A stretch of DNA of 64,000 nucleotides from Acidobacteriota bacterium (GCA_963169195.1 CAUJDN010000065.1:18300-82299); one strand, 5' to 3'. Positions 35,861 to 44,766 are shown, counted from the first letter of the stretch. Program-made: numbers and translations. Notes: generated by a model not told the origin, from the sequence alone.

Positions 35861-36319
35861 ATGTCACGCAAGACCGTGAGCAAGACGAAATGCGCCCTGT
35901 GCGGGGCCAAGGAAGTCTCCGAGCCGCGCGGCGAGGAGCGGTACTGCCACGACTGCTGGGACAAGAAGATCGCCGTCGAGGAGATCGTCGCCAGGGAGTT
36001 CGTGCTGAAGCGCTACATCCGCGCGCACAGCGCCGAGAAGTACCTCGTCTACCACTCCACCCAGAAGCGCCCGGTGGGCCAGCTCATCGTCGTGGACGAC
36101 GGCTACGACCTGTTCCTGACGATGACGCTGTACCCCAACTTCGCGTGGGACGACCCCGCCTACCACCTCGAAGGCGATCCCGAGGGCCGCACCTTCGCGG
36201 AGCTGCTGGTGGATGTGGTGGCCACCGAGGTCATCGAGCCCTGGGGCGGCGGCAAGTGGCACCTGGAAGTGTTCCGGTCCTCCGCGGCCGAGCCGGAGGA
36301 CTGGAACGGCGAGATGTAA
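35861..36319 (+). CDS. Small protein with a four-cysteine zinc ribbon, unknown function
   Basis: 152 residues. The N-terminal ~35 residues carry two CxxC pairs, Cys11-x2-Cys14 (CALC) and Cys29-x2-Cys32 (CHDC), the pattern of a treble-clef or ribbon zinc site. The remainder is acidic and mixed alpha/beta: EFVLKRYIRAHSAEKYLVYH, VGQLIVVDDGYDLFLTMTLYP, YHLEGDPEGRTFAELLVDVV. I do not recognise a named family. It is cytoplasmic by composition. It follows glgP after 15 nt but has its own -10 box. Confidence 0.65.
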   Translation: MSRKTVSKTKCALCGAKEVSEPRGEERYCHDCWDKKIAVEEIVAREFVLKRYIRAHSAEKYLVYHSTQKRPVGQLIVVDDGYDLFLTMTLYPNFAWDDPAYHLEGDPEGRTFAELLVDVVATEVIEPWGGGKWHLEVFRSSAAEPEDWNGEM

Positions 36320-36325
36320 AGCGTC

Positions 36326-36331
36326 TATAAT
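36326..36331 (+). promoter_or_regulatory. -10 box upstream of the secreted 152-residue protein
   Basis: Perfect TATAAT, 43 nt before ATG 36375. CGGAGGG at about 36361-36367 is the ribosome-binding site, so this gene has an ordinary leader. Confidence 0.5.
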
Positions 36332-36374
36332 TCACCCGATTCTCGGCACATCACGTCCATCCGGAGGGTTTCTC

Positions 36375-36833
36375 ATGAATCGCCTGAGCCAGCGCATGTT
36401 GGCCACCGTCGCGGCGTTCGGAGTGCTGCTGGCGCCCGTCGCGGCCCAGACGCCGGCGCCGGCCGCGCAGCCGGCCCCACGAAAGCTCATCTCGCCACAG
36501 CGTGGTGAAGCGAACATCGAAATCACCAAGCCCGACACGAAGGTCGTCAAGGGCGAGGTCGTGACCGTCATCATGGTCAAGAACGTCTCGCCCGCGCCCA
36601 TCGCCGGCTTCAAGGTCGAAGAGAACTGGTACGACAAGGCCAACACGCCCGTCGGCGGCGGCGTCTACCGGCACGCGCGCCCGCTGATGCCGAACGAGGT
36701 CATCCGCGTGGAGCTCAAGATCCCGCGCCGCCCGACGATGAACACGAACCAGTACCAGTTCACGCATGCCAACGGCACGATCAAGCCGAAGGTCGTGCCG
36801 AAGCTGGCCGTCGCGCCCCCGGCTACCAGCTAG
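36375..36833 (+). CDS. Secreted protein of unknown function, beta-sandwich-like
   Basis: 152 residues from ATG 36375. A signal peptide (about 1-24, AAFGVLLAPVAA-Q) and an Ala/Pro/Gln spacer are followed by an immunoglobulin-like pattern: ANIEITKPDTKVVKGEVVTVIMVKN, IAGFKVEENWYDKAN, MPNEVIRVELKIPRR, NTNQYQFTHANG. The segment 'KNVSPAPIAGFKVEENWYDK' suits a carrier or adhesion fold rather than an enzyme. No family name is certain. Its last 11 nt overlap the end of the convergent DUF4870 gene. Confidence 0.65.
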   Translation: MNRLSQRMLATVAAFGVLLAPVAAQTPAPAAQPAPRKLISPQRGEANIEITKPDTKVVKGEVVTVIMVKNVSPAPIAGFKVEENWYDKANTPVGGGVYRHARPLMPNEVIRVELKIPRRPTMNTNQYQFTHANGTIKPKVVPKLAVAPPATS

Positions 36834-37197
36834 TCTTCGAGGCAATCCCATCGGCGAGTGTCGCGGCCAGCGGCACTCGCCACGTCTCTCCGCGCCACGC
36901 CCGCACCACGAGCACGACCCAGAGCACCGCCGCCCCCACCCAGACGGCATCCGCGAGCGCCCGGGCCACCTGATGGGCCTGGCTCGACACCACCATCGCC
37001 AGCGCACTGAACACGCCCAGCGCCACGAGCACGAGCGACAGAGACCCGAACAGGACGAGAGACTGTGCGGCATGGAACCGGACGCCCCGGTGCTGCCGCT
37101 CGAGCACGAGGAACAGGATCCCGGTCATCCACCAGGCGCTGTAGCAGAGGGCGGAGGCGAGCCGATCGTCGAGGCCCGTCGTGCTCGACGGCGTCAC
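36823..37197 (-). CDS. DUF4870-like small membrane protein
   Basis: 124 residues with three or four hydrophobic helices (LASALCYSAWWMTGILFLVL, SLVLFGSLSLVLVALGVFSALAMVV, VGAAVLWVVLVVRAW). The characteristic cytosolic loop RQHRGVRFHAAQSLVLF, where a His/Ala/Gln-Ser cluster precedes helix two, marks the DUF4870/Tic20-like group of small membrane proteins. No biochemical role is established. It is co-directional with the VWA gene (13 nt downstream of that gene's stop) and converges on the preceding plus-strand gene with an 11-nt overlap. Confidence 0.72.
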   Translation of the reverse strand: MTPSSTTGLDDRLASALCYSAWWMTGILFLVLERQHRGVRFHAAQSLVLFGSLSLVLVALGVFSALAMVVSSQAHQVARALADAVWVGAAVLWVVLVVRAWRGETWRVPLAATLADGIASKTSW

Positions 37198-37210
37198 CGC
37201 GAGGCTCCGG

Positions 37211-39319
37211 TCACTGCGGCGGAGGCATCACGCGGATGACGACCTCGCGGGCGGTCGAAGGCCGATCCCCGAGGCGCGACTGGGCCTCGATCCTGAGCAC
37301 GTACAGGCCGGGCGCCACATCCGCCAACGGGATGCGGGCTGCGAAACCGTACCCGCCGGCCGACCCCTTGAGCTCGGTGCTGTCGCGCTCTTCACTGGTC
37401 GCGAAGACGGATTGCCCGCCTTCGGCCTTGAGCGACGCGGTGATGTCCACCCTGTGCGGCTGGTCGCCGCTGTTGTCGTAGACCTCCGCGAACACCGCCA
37501 CTTCGTCCCCTTGCGGGAACTCGCGGTAGCTCGAGAGCGGCCCGGGCAGCAGCTGCTGGAGCGGGTCCTTCGACCGCGCGGTGGGCGCGACCGCGCTGGC
37601 CGCCGACGTCATCGCGATGCTGCTCATCAGCAGCTTCTCGGCTCCGAAGTCGGGCACGTCGAGGTCGTAGGACACCGAGCCCGCCTTCTTCGTGTTGCCC
37701 TCGCGGGCGCCGACGCGGAGCGTGTAGCGCCCCGGCGGCAGGTCGAGCTGCGAGATGACCCGGAAACCGAGCGCCTGCACGCGCTTCGCCGTGTCGGGCT
37801 TCATGTTCAGGTCCACCGTGCTCCGGCCCGGCGTGAACGTCTTGCCCTTCTGGTCGACGGCGACGACGGCCATCTCGAGGTGGTTGCGGAACATGCCGTC
37901 CTGCTCGACGAGCGGGAGCGCGGGGCCCGCGACGAGCGCCGAGATGACCACCGATCCGTTCGGCTTCGGGCCCTTGAAGACCGCCGCGGTCACCGCCATC
38001 GGCAGTTCCGAGATCGGCAGCGGGCTCGTCATCACGTTCCGCAGTTCGGGCGTCGCGTCGTTGGGCCCGGCGGACCTGGGCTCGGAGGCGCGGCCCCGCG
38101 CGGCGACGTAGCCCTTGCGGGCCCGGATGCGTGCATCCGGCCGGCTCGGAATCTTCACCTCGATCGTGCGGAACCGGCCATCGCGCCGGTCGTTGGTCGC
38201 GTAGTAGCCCAGCACGTAGTACGCGCTGTTGTCGTCCACGATGCGCTGGAAGGCGGTGGCGAAGTCGTTGCTGTTGACGGCGGCGAACCCGCCGGTTTCG
38301 CTCGACAGCACGCGCAGGCTGTCCTGGCCGAGCCGCAGCTCGTTCTGGAACGATCCGCTGTTGATGTTCAGCGTGGTGTCGTCGGGAAACGAGGCCACCT
38401 CGATCCCCTCCTCCGCGAGCCCGCCCAGACCGCGCGCGTCGACGCCGTAGATGGCGACGTTGGCCCGCGTGGCCACCGAGATGAGGTCCCGCGTCGCGCT
38501 CAGGATGGTCGAGGCGTCGCGGCTGTTGATCGGATCGGTGATGTCGTAGTCGATGCCCTCGCTGAAGAGCACGACGGCCTTCCGCCGGCCGCTGATGCCG
38601 CCGAGGTACTGGGCGAGCTGGCGCATCGAGTCGAGAGCCGAACGGGCCTGGTAGCCGCGTTCCATGTCGTCGATGTCGTCGATGCGGTCCCCCTGCTGGC
38701 GCTGCCCCCGCGTCATCGCCTCCATGTCGATGCGGTTGAGCGTGGCCGAACGGACCTTGCGCCCCATGAACTTGTCCACGGCCGCCAGCAGCCGTCGCGG
38801 GTTGTTGGTGAACTCCTGCCCGGCGTCACTGCGGCCGGACGTGTGCACGACCGCCGCCAGGTCGTTGGCACCCACGTAGCGCTCGATGAACTGCCTCGCC
38901 GCGGCCCGGACGCGCGGCGAGCGCTGCACGTTCGTGTGGAGATCGTCGAGCACGATGACGTAGACCCGGCCGTCCACACCGGTGAGGTTCGTCGCCACGT
39001 CCGCCTCGATGGGCCGCGAGGCGAACAGCGGTCGCGGGGCCCGCTCGACCGGGAGGTTGACGACCGAGAACGCGGTCACCTTCTGCGGCTGGCCATCCTC
39101 GAGCACCTGGAAGTCGTTGGCCGTGAGGCCGGTGATGAAGCGGCCCTGCGCGTCCAGCACGCGGGCATCGACCTCGACGTAGTTGACCTCGGCGCGGAAG
39201 GTGACGGGCGGCTGCGGGGCGGCCGGCTGCGCGGGCGGCGGCTGCGGCTGTCTGGCCGCCGGGCCGGCCACCGCGATGAGGAGAACTGCCGCCAGGGACA
39301 GGATGGTTCGCATTGTCAT
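37211..39319 (-). CDS. Secreted VWFA-related acidobacterial-type protein
   Basis: About 702 residues from ATG 39319; GTG 39346 (5 nt after a perfect -10) and ATG 39313 are alternatives. A signal peptide (TILSLAAVLLIAVAG) and a Pro/Ala spacer precede the conserved opening VTFRAEVNYVEVDARVLDAQG and FITGLTANDFQVLEDGQPQ. A VWA-like domain follows (VYVIVLDDLHT, LAAVVHTSGR, KAVVLFSEGIDYDI, IYGVDARGL). The MIDAS DxSxS is degenerate (DDLHT). The C-terminal ~250 residues are beta-rich. This matches the VWFA-related acidobacterial domain family, abundant in Acidobacteriota and of unknown function. Confidence 0.88.
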   Translation of the reverse strand: MTMRTILSLAAVLLIAVAGPAARQPQPPPAQPAAPQPPVTFRAEVNYVEVDARVLDAQGRFITGLTANDFQVLEDGQPQKVTAFSVVNLPVERAPRPLFASRPIEADVATNLTGVDGRVYVIVLDDLHTNVQRSPRVRAAARQFIERYVGANDLAAVVHTSGRSDAGQEFTNNPRRLLAAVDKFMGRKVRSATLNRIDMEAMTRGQRQQGDRIDDIDDMERGYQARSALDSMRQLAQYLGGISGRRKAVVLFSEGIDYDITDPINSRDASTILSATRDLISVATRANVAIYGVDARGLGGLAEEGIEVASFPDDTTLNINSGSFQNELRLGQDSLRVLSSETGGFAAVNSNDFATAFQRIVDDNSAYYVLGYYATNDRRDGRFRTIEVKIPSRPDARIRARKGYVAARGRASEPRSAGPNDATPELRNVMTSPLPISELPMAVTAAVFKGPKPNGSVVISALVAGPALPLVEQDGMFRNHLEMAVVAVDQKGKTFTPGRSTVDLNMKPDTAKRVQALGFRVISQLDLPPGRYTLRVGAREGNTKKAGSVSYDLDVPDFGAEKLLMSSIAMTSAASAVAPTARSKDPLQQLLPGPLSSYREFPQGDEVAVFAEVYDNSGDQPHRVDITASLKAEGGQSVFATSEERDSTELKGSAGGYGFAARIPLADVAPGLYVLRIEAQSRLGDRPSTAREVVIRVMPPPQ

Positions 39320-39351
39320 GGCTTCGTACGCCAGCACGGCAGGCACCCCGC

Positions 39352-39357
39352 ATTATA
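39352..39357 (-). promoter_or_regulatory. -10 box of the VWA gene
   Basis: Minus-strand perfect TATAAT, 5 nt before GTG 39346 and 32 nt before ATG 39319. With GTG 39346 this would be another near-leaderless start. Confidence 0.45.
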
Positions 39358-39417
39358 AGACGAAGGCCCCGGGCAAAACTTTGCCCCCCGGCCGGGCGTC
39401 CAAGCTAGGGGGAGGGC

Positions 39418-39423
39418 TATACT
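39418..39423 (+). promoter_or_regulatory. -10 box 8 nt before the M24 peptidase start
   Basis: TATACT, 8 nt, ATG 39432. No ribosome-binding site lies in between. Confidence 0.5.
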
Positions 39424-39431
39424 CCGGACTT

Positions 39432-40616
39432 ATGCCTGTCGACGTGGCTGGTGTCCAGGACGCGCTCAGGACGGAAGGTCTTGACGGCTGGCTGCTCTAC
39501 GACTTCCAGGGTCTGAACCCCATCGCCTTCCGGCTGGCCGGCATGGGCGCTCAGGGCGGACACCTCGCCACACGGCGGTGGTTCTACCTCATCCCGGCGC
39601 AGGGCGAGCCCAGGGGCCTGGTCCACGCCATCGAACGCCACAACCTCGACCATCTCCCCGGAGACAAGACGCCGTACGCAGGACGCGCCGAGCTCGAGTC
39701 GGGCCTCAGAGCCATGCTCGCGGGCCTCGGCCGCGTAGCCATGGAGTACTCGCCGGGCAACGCCATCCCCTACGTGTCGCGCGTCGACGCCGGCACCATC
39801 GAGATGGTACGCGACGCGGGCGTCCGGGTGGTCACGTCGGGCGACCTCGTGCAGCGGTTCGACGCCCTGTGGGACGCGCAGGCCATGGCGTCGCACCGCG
39901 ACGCGTCCGCCGGGCTGTACCGCATCAAGGACCGCGCGTTCGCGGAGGTCACGCGCCGCATGCGGGCCGGCGAGGCGGCCACCGAATTCGACATCCAGCA
40001 GCTGATGGTCCGCTGGTTCGAGGAAGAGGGGCTCGTCGCCGACTCGCCGCCGAACGTCTCCGCGCAGGAGAACGCCGGCGACCCCCACTACCTGCCCACG
40101 GCGGATCGCCACCGGGCCATCCGGCCCGACGAGCTGCTGCTGCTGGACCTCTGGGGCAAGACGAGGCAGCCAGGAGCGGTGTACGCCGACATCACGTGGG
40201 TGGGCTTCACGGGCACCACGATTCCCGGGCCGATGACGCGGGCCTTCGCCGCCGTGGCGGCGGCACGTGACGCGGCCGTGGCCCTGGTGCAGGACGGTGC
40301 GCGCACGGGGCGGGTGGTGCGGGGCTTCGAGCTGGACCGCGCCGCCAGGCAGGTCCTCGAGCAGCAGGGGTACGCGAGGGCCATCCTGCACCGCACCGGG
40401 CACAGCCTGGGCGAGCAGGTGCACGGCAACGGCGCGCACCTGGACGACTACGAAACCCACGATGAACGGCGCCTCATGCCGGGCAGCGGGTTCACGGTGG
40501 AGCCCGGCGTCTACTTCGACGACTTCGGCGTCCGGACGGAGATCAACGTCGTCTGGGGGCCGGACGGCCCCGAGGTGACCGGGCCGTGCCAGACAGGTAT
40601 CATCGCGTTAGTGTGA
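39432..40616 (+). CDS. M24-family metallopeptidase (Xaa-Pro aminopeptidase-like)
   Basis: 394 residues. A creatinase-type N-terminal domain (about 1-150) precedes the pita-bread catalytic domain. All five dinuclear-metal ligands are present: Asp239 (LLLLDLWG), Asp253 (YADITWVGF), His324 (HRTGHSLG), Glu357 (FTVEPGVY) and Glu370 (VRTEINVV). This identifies an aminopeptidase P / prolidase-type enzyme acting on peptides with proline in second position. No signal peptide is present, so it is cytoplasmic. HtrA follows 14 nt later, perhaps in one transcript. Confidence 0.92.
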   Translation: MPVDVAGVQDALRTEGLDGWLLYDFQGLNPIAFRLAGMGAQGGHLATRRWFYLIPAQGEPRGLVHAIERHNLDHLPGDKTPYAGRAELESGLRAMLAGLGRVAMEYSPGNAIPYVSRVDAGTIEMVRDAGVRVVTSGDLVQRFDALWDAQAMASHRDASAGLYRIKDRAFAEVTRRMRAGEAATEFDIQQLMVRWFEEEGLVADSPPNVSAQENAGDPHYLPTADRHRAIRPDELLLLDLWGKTRQPGAVYADITWVGFTGTTIPGPMTRAFAAVAAARDAAVALVQDGARTGRVVRGFELDRAARQVLEQQGYARAILHRTGHSLGEQVHGNGAHLDDYETHDERRLMPGSGFTVEPGVYFDDFGVRTEINVVWGPDGPEVTGPCQTGIIALV

Positions 40617-40630
40617 GGGGGAGGAAGCTT

Positions 40631-42187
40631 ATGTCGAGCCGCAAGACCACGCTGTTCTACGCGCTGCTCATCGCCGTGGCGTCGGTCGCCGTCGGGATGG
40701 TCATCGCGTCACGCCTCGATCTGTCGCCGGCGTCCTCGGCGCAGACGATGGCGACGCCGCCCATGAACAGCGCGCCGCTGAGCGGCCCGGTGGACGCCGG
40801 CACGTTCCGGAACATCGCCAAGGCGGTCTCGCCGGCCGTGGTGAACATCCGCTCCACGTCGCGGCGCCAGGTCCAGGAGATGACCGAGTTCTTCGGCGGC
40901 GGCGACGACCTGCTCGAGCGGTTCTTCGGCGGCGGTCGCGGCCAGGGTCAGGGGCAGGGTCAGGCCCAGCCGCGCGAGCAGGAGACGCAGGCGGCCGGCA
41001 CCGGGTTCGTGATCAGCAGCAAGGACGGCCTCATCCTCACCAACAACCACGTCGTGGAGGGCGCCACGAAGATCGAGGTATCGCTCTTCGGCGAGGATTC
41101 GGATGTCTATCACGAGGCGCGCGTCATCGGCCGCGATCCCCTCACCGACAGCGCGCTCATCGAACTCGTCGAGAAGCCGAGGGGCCCGCTCACCGAGGTG
41201 AAGTTCGGCGACTCGTCGCAGATTGAGCCCGGCGACTGGGTGATGGCCATCGGGAACCCCTTCGGCCTGGCCCACACCGTCAGCGTGGGCGTCATCAGCG
41301 CCAAGGAGCGGCCGTTCCCCATCACCGACGGGCGCTCGCAGGACGTGTTGCAGACCGACGCGGCCATCAACCCGGGCAACTCCGGTGGCCCCCTCCTGAA
41401 CGCCCGGGGCGAGGTGGTCGGCATCAACACCGCCATCTTCACCGACGCACGCCAGCAGGGGAACATCGGCATCGGCTTCGCCGTGCCCATCAACACCGTC
41501 CGCGAGCTGTTGCCGCAGCTGCGGTCCGGCAAGGTCACGCGCGGCGTCATCGGCGTGCAGGTCCTGCCGGTGCCCGCCGATGCCCTCGCGGAGTTCGGCC
41601 TGACGGAGCGCCGCGGCGCGCTCGTGGCCGTCGTGAACGAGGGCGGGCCCGCGGACAAGGCCGGGCTGGAGCCGGGTGACGTGATCGTCGAGTTCAACGG
41701 CAAAGGCGTCCGCAGCCGCGACGATCTGGTCGGCTACGTGGTGGCCACGCGCCCCGGATCGACCGTGCCGGTCAAGGTCCTCCGCGACAAGCAGGAGCGC
41801 ACACTCAACCTCACGGTGGACGAGCTCAACCTCGAGGCCGAGACCTCGCGGAGCGCGCGCGGTGGCGGGGCCGACCCGCGGGAGCCCGAGGAACAGGCGT
41901 CCGCGGGCTTTGGCATCACCATGGGCCCGCTGTCGGCCGACGTCATCCGGCGCCTCCGCATCCCGGACGGCACCCAGGGGGTGCTCGTGACAGCGGTCGA
42001 GCAGGGCAGCCCGGCATCCCGGTCGGGCGTCCAGCGCGGGGACGTCATCCTGCAGGTGAACCGGCGCCCGGTGTCGACGCCCACCGAGGCCAGCCGCCTG
42101 CTGAGTCAGGTGCCCGACGGCAGCACGGCGTTCTTCCTCATCCTGCGCAACGGGCAGGAGACCTTCGTCACGGTCCGCAAGCAGTAG
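40631..42187 (+). CDS. degP: HtrA/DegP-family periplasmic serine protease
   Basis: 518 residues from ATG 40631, preceded by a strong GGGGGAGG ribosome-binding site. A signal anchor (about 8-27) leads to a trypsin-like domain with the triad His140 (LTNNHVV), Asp173 (LTDSALIE) and Ser251 (GNSGGPL). The glycine/glutamine-rich LA-loop (about 88-120) contains the repeat GQGQGQGQ. Two PDZ domains follow (about 310-395 and 425-510). DegP-type proteases refold or degrade damaged envelope proteins and form cages around substrates. Confidence 0.96.
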   Translation: MSSRKTTLFYALLIAVASVAVGMVIASRLDLSPASSAQTMATPPMNSAPLSGPVDAGTFRNIAKAVSPAVVNIRSTSRRQVQEMTEFFGGGDDLLERFFGGGRGQGQGQGQAQPREQETQAAGTGFVISSKDGLILTNNHVVEGATKIEVSLFGEDSDVYHEARVIGRDPLTDSALIELVEKPRGPLTEVKFGDSSQIEPGDWVMAIGNPFGLAHTVSVGVISAKERPFPITDGRSQDVLQTDAAINPGNSGGPLLNARGEVVGINTAIFTDARQQGNIGIGFAVPINTVRELLPQLRSGKVTRGVIGVQVLPVPADALAEFGLTERRGALVAVVNEGGPADKAGLEPGDVIVEFNGKGVRSRDDLVGYVVATRPGSTVPVKVLRDKQERTLNLTVDELNLEAETSRSARGGGADPREPEEQASAGFGITMGPLSADVIRRLRIPDGTQGVLVTAVEQGSPASRSGVQRGDVILQVNRRPVSTPTEASRLLSQVPDGSTAFFLILRNGQETFVTVRKQ

Positions 42188-42218
42188 CGCCCGCGGCCCG
42201 GCGGAGTGCATTAGAGTA

Positions 42219-42243
42219 GGGGCGGGTCCGGCGGGCCCGCCCC
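42219..42243. other. GC-rich hairpin between degP and the CYTH gene
   Basis: GGGGCGGG (42219-42226) and CCCGCCCC (42236-42243) form a perfect 8-bp stem around a 9-nt loop. A -10-like TAGAGT (42212-42217) precedes it directly and ATG 42255 follows 11 nt later. It could terminate degP transcription or occlude translation of the next gene. No T-run. Confidence 0.45.
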
Positions 42244-42254
42244 GGTTCACGTAC

Positions 42255-42815
42255 ATGGCTCTCGAGCGCGAGATCAAGCTTCGATTCGACTCGGCCGCGG
42301 AGGCCCGCGAGCGCGTCCTCGCGCTCGGCGCCACGCCTCTCCGGGGCCGCCGCCTGCAGGAGGACGCCCTGCTCGACACTGCGGACGGCAGCCTCCGCCG
42401 CGCGCGGTCCGTCCTGCGCGTCCGGAACGAGCCGGGCCGGAGCATCCTCACCTTCAAGGGTCCGCCCCAGCCGGGCACCATGAAGCTTCGCGACGAGCAC
42501 GAGACGATGGTCGGGGACGGCGACGCGCTGCTGACCATCCTGCAGTCGCTCGGCCTGCGCATCACCTTCCGCTACGAGAAGTTCCGGGAGGAGTTCGCTC
42601 TCGAGGACGTCGTCATCGCCATCGACGAGACGCCGGTGGGCGTGTTCGTGGAGATCGAGGGCGGAGAAGCGCGGATCCACGGCACCGCCCGCGCGCTGGG
42701 GCGCGCGCCGGGCGACTACCTCACCGATTCGTACCGGATGCTCTTCCTGCGGCACATCGAGGTCCACGGAGGCGCGGGGACCGAGATGGTGTTCCCCGAG
42801 CCGTCCGACGCATGA
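42255..42815 (+). CDS. CYTH-domain protein (class IV adenylate cyclase / thiamine triphosphatase-like)
   Basis: 186 residues. It opens with the CYTH signature ExExK (LEREIKLRF, Glu4-x-Glu6-x-Lys8). Then come the tunnel arginines and lysines (YLDT-like ALLDTADGSLRRARSVLRVRNE, LTFKGPP), RYEKFREEF and the acidic VVIAIDETPVGVFVEIEGG. These residues line the triphosphate tunnel in this superfamily, which includes CyaB cyclases, ThTPases and inorganic triphosphatases. Activity cannot be told apart from sequence alone. It overlaps murU by 4 nt, so a link to nucleotide-sugar metabolism or pyrophosphate handling is possible. Confidence 0.88.
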   Translation: MALEREIKLRFDSAAEARERVLALGATPLRGRRLQEDALLDTADGSLRRARSVLRVRNEPGRSILTFKGPPQPGTMKLRDEHETMVGDGDALLTILQSLGLRITFRYEKFREEFALEDVVIAIDETPVGVFVEIEGGEARIHGTARALGRAPGDYLTDSYRMLFLRHIEVHGGAGTEMVFPEPSDA

Positions 42816-43741
42816 ACGGCCTCGCGGCCTGGCCGGCGCTCGTGCTGGCTGCGGGCCTGGGCACGCGGCTCGGAGCACTCTCGGGGGTGCGGGCGAAGGC
42901 CGCCCTCCCGGTGGCCGGACGCCCCCTCATCGTCCGCATCCTGGAGCAGTTGCGGTCCGTGGGCGTCTCGCGTGTGGTGGTGAACCTGCATCACCGCGCC
43001 GAAACCATCACCCGCGTCGTCGGTGACGGCCGCCACCTCGGCCTGGAGGTGCGCTACTCGTGGGAGCCCGTCGTGCTGGGCTCCGGGGGCGGGCCTGCAC
43101 GGGCGCTGCCGCTGCTGGCGTCCGATCGCTTCTTCATCGTCAACGGCGACACGCTGGCCGAGGTCGATCTCGCGGCGCTGGCCGAGGCGCACCACGCGGC
43201 CGGTGCGCTGGCGACGCTGGCCGTCGCGCCAGCAGACCTCGCCCGCTACAACGCCATCCTTGCCGACGACGAGCACCGGTGGCTCGGGGTGGCGGCCCGG
43301 GGAGCCGCTGCCGAGGGACTGCCGGGAACCCCGTGGCACTTCGTGGGCATCCAGGCCGTCAACGCCGCGGCGTTCGCCGGCGTGGCACCGACGCATCCGT
43401 CGGAGACGGTGCGGGCGATCTATCCGCGCCTCGCGGCCGCGCGCCCCGGCGCCGTGCGCGTGCACGCCACCACCGGCGCGTTCTTCGACATCGGGACGCC
43501 GGCCGACTACGTGGCCACCGTCCGCCGTGTCGCGGAGGCGGAGCGTCGCCCGATCGATCGCGGCGCTGACGTCGTCATCGATCCGTCGGCGCGCGTCGAG
43601 GACTGCATCCTCTGGGACCGCGTGACGGTGGGCGCAGCGGCGCGCGTCACCGGCTGCATCGTCGCCGACGACGTGGCGATCCCCGCGGGTGTCGAGTACC
43701 ATCGCCAGGTGATCACGCGCGACGCCATCGTGAGCCTGTGA
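42812..43741 (+). CDS. murU: MurNAc-1-phosphate uridylyltransferase-like nucleotidyltransferase
   Basis: 309 residues. Nucleotidyltransferase fold with ALVLAAGLGTRLG (G-x-G-T-R), KAALPVAGRPLIVRILEQL, VLGSGGGPARALPLL, FFIVNGDTL and the late FFDIGTPADYVATVR. A short left-handed helix follows (about 250-305; VVIDPSARVEDCILWDRVTVG), which some MurU proteins lack. A phosphotransferase of the AmgK type follows with a 4-nt GTGA overlap. In Pseudomonas the AmgK-MurU pair converts recovered MurNAc to UDP-MurNAc in peptidoglycan recycling. The pairing is the main reason for preferring MurU over a hexose-1-phosphate guanylyltransferase. Confidence 0.75.
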   Translation: MNGLAAWPALVLAAGLGTRLGALSGVRAKAALPVAGRPLIVRILEQLRSVGVSRVVVNLHHRAETITRVVGDGRHLGLEVRYSWEPVVLGSGGGPARALPLLASDRFFIVNGDTLAEVDLAALAEAHHAAGALATLAVAPADLARYNAILADDEHRWLGVAARGAAAEGLPGTPWHFVGIQAVNAAAFAGVAPTHPSETVRAIYPRLAAARPGAVRVHATTGAFFDIGTPADYVATVRRVAEAERRPIDRGADVVIDPSARVEDCILWDRVTVGAAARVTGCIVADDVAIPAGVEYHRQVITRDAIVSL

Positions 43742-44757
43742 GCGATCCCGTGGACCCACGCATCACGGCCTATCTCGACGAACAGGGGCTGACGCCCTCG
43801 GTGACGAAGGTCGTCCCCCTGACGGGCGATGCCTCGGACCGCCGCTACTTCCGGGTCCGGCTGGCCGACGGCGACCCCATCGTTCTGTCGCTCCATGCCG
43901 GCCCCATCGACTTCGCTGCCCTGCCCTTCGTGCTGGTGGCGCGGCTCCTGCGCGCGATTCCACTGCCCGCCCCCGCGATCCTGCACCACTCGGACGCGCT
44001 CGGCATCCTCGGCCTGCAGGACCTCGGCGACGTCACCCTCCAGGCCCACCTGGGCGTGGCGTCGCGGGCCGAGCACGCGGCCCTCTACCGGCAGGCCGTC
44101 GGCTTCATCGCCACGCTGCAGCAGCGTGGGCGCGATCTCGCCTCGAACGAGTACCCGCCGTTTGGCATCGCCTTCGACGTGGAGAAGCTCACCTGGGAGC
44201 TCGAGTTCTTCGTGAAGCACTACGTCATGGCGTACCGGGGAGCGGGGCTCACCGAGGCCATCCGGGCGGCGCTGCGCGAGGAGTGGGCCGGGATCGCCGA
44301 AGAACTCGCCGCCGAGCCACGCGTCCTCTGCCACCGCGACTACCACAGCCGGAACCTGATGCTGCACGAGGGCGCCCTGCACATCATCGACTTCCAGGAC
44401 GCGCGAATGGGGCCGGACACATACGACCTGGTCTCGCTGCTGCGGGACTCCTACGTGGACCTCACGCCCGCCCAGGTGGACGAGCTCGTGGCCTACTTCC
44501 TGGCGCTCACCCGGGGCCCGCAGGGCGCAGGCCCGGCCGACGTCGCCGAGTTCCGGCGGCGCTTCGATCTCATGGCCCTGCAGCGAAACCTGAAGGCGCT
44601 CGGCACGTTCGGTTACCAGACCACGTCACGGCGCAATCCGGTCTACATCCAGTACATGCCGCGCACGCTCAGCTATGTCGGCGCCAACCTCGGCGCGAGC
44701 CCCCGCTTCGGCCGCCTCCGCGAGCTGCTCGCGGGGCCAATCGCCGAGCTACGCTAG
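43738..44757 (+). CDS. amgK: AmgK-like amino-sugar (MurNAc/GlcNAc) anomeric kinase
   Basis: 339 residues from GTG 43738. Phosphotransferase (APH) fold with the opening PLTGDASDRRYFRV (nucleotide loop), catalytic loop VLCHRDYHSRNLML (HRDYHSRN, with base Asp and metal Asn) and metal motif IIDFQDARMGPDTYDLVSLL. The segment ASDRRYFR and the tail YMPRTLSYV match AmgK proteins. It should phosphorylate MurNAc/GlcNAc at C1 and hand the product to MurU, encoded immediately upstream. This would bypass the first committed steps of UDP-MurNAc synthesis. Confidence 0.8.
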   Translation: MSDPVDPRITAYLDEQGLTPSVTKVVPLTGDASDRRYFRVRLADGDPIVLSLHAGPIDFAALPFVLVARLLRAIPLPAPAILHHSDALGILGLQDLGDVTLQAHLGVASRAEHAALYRQAVGFIATLQQRGRDLASNEYPPFGIAFDVEKLTWELEFFVKHYVMAYRGAGLTEAIRAALREEWAGIAEELAAEPRVLCHRDYHSRNLMLHEGALHIIDFQDARMGPDTYDLVSLLRDSYVDLTPAQVDELVAYFLALTRGPQGAGPADVAEFRRRFDLMALQRNLKALGTFGYQTTSRRNPVYIQYMPRTLSYVGANLGASPRFGRLRELLAGPIAELR

Positions 44758-44760
44758 AAT
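44755..44760 (+). promoter_or_regulatory. -10 box 6 nt before a TTG start (leaderless type)
   Basis: TAGAAT, CGAGGT, TTG 44767. The hexamer overlaps the amgK stop codon. CGAGGT abuts the TTG too closely to be an ideal ribosome-binding site. Confidence 0.45.
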
Positions 44761-44766
44761 CGAGGT

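Noticed and set aside
42812..43741. Mannose-1-phosphate guanylyltransferase.
   Set aside because: Possible by fold, but the 4-nt overlap with an AmgK-type kinase and the length favour MurU; kept at moderate confidence.
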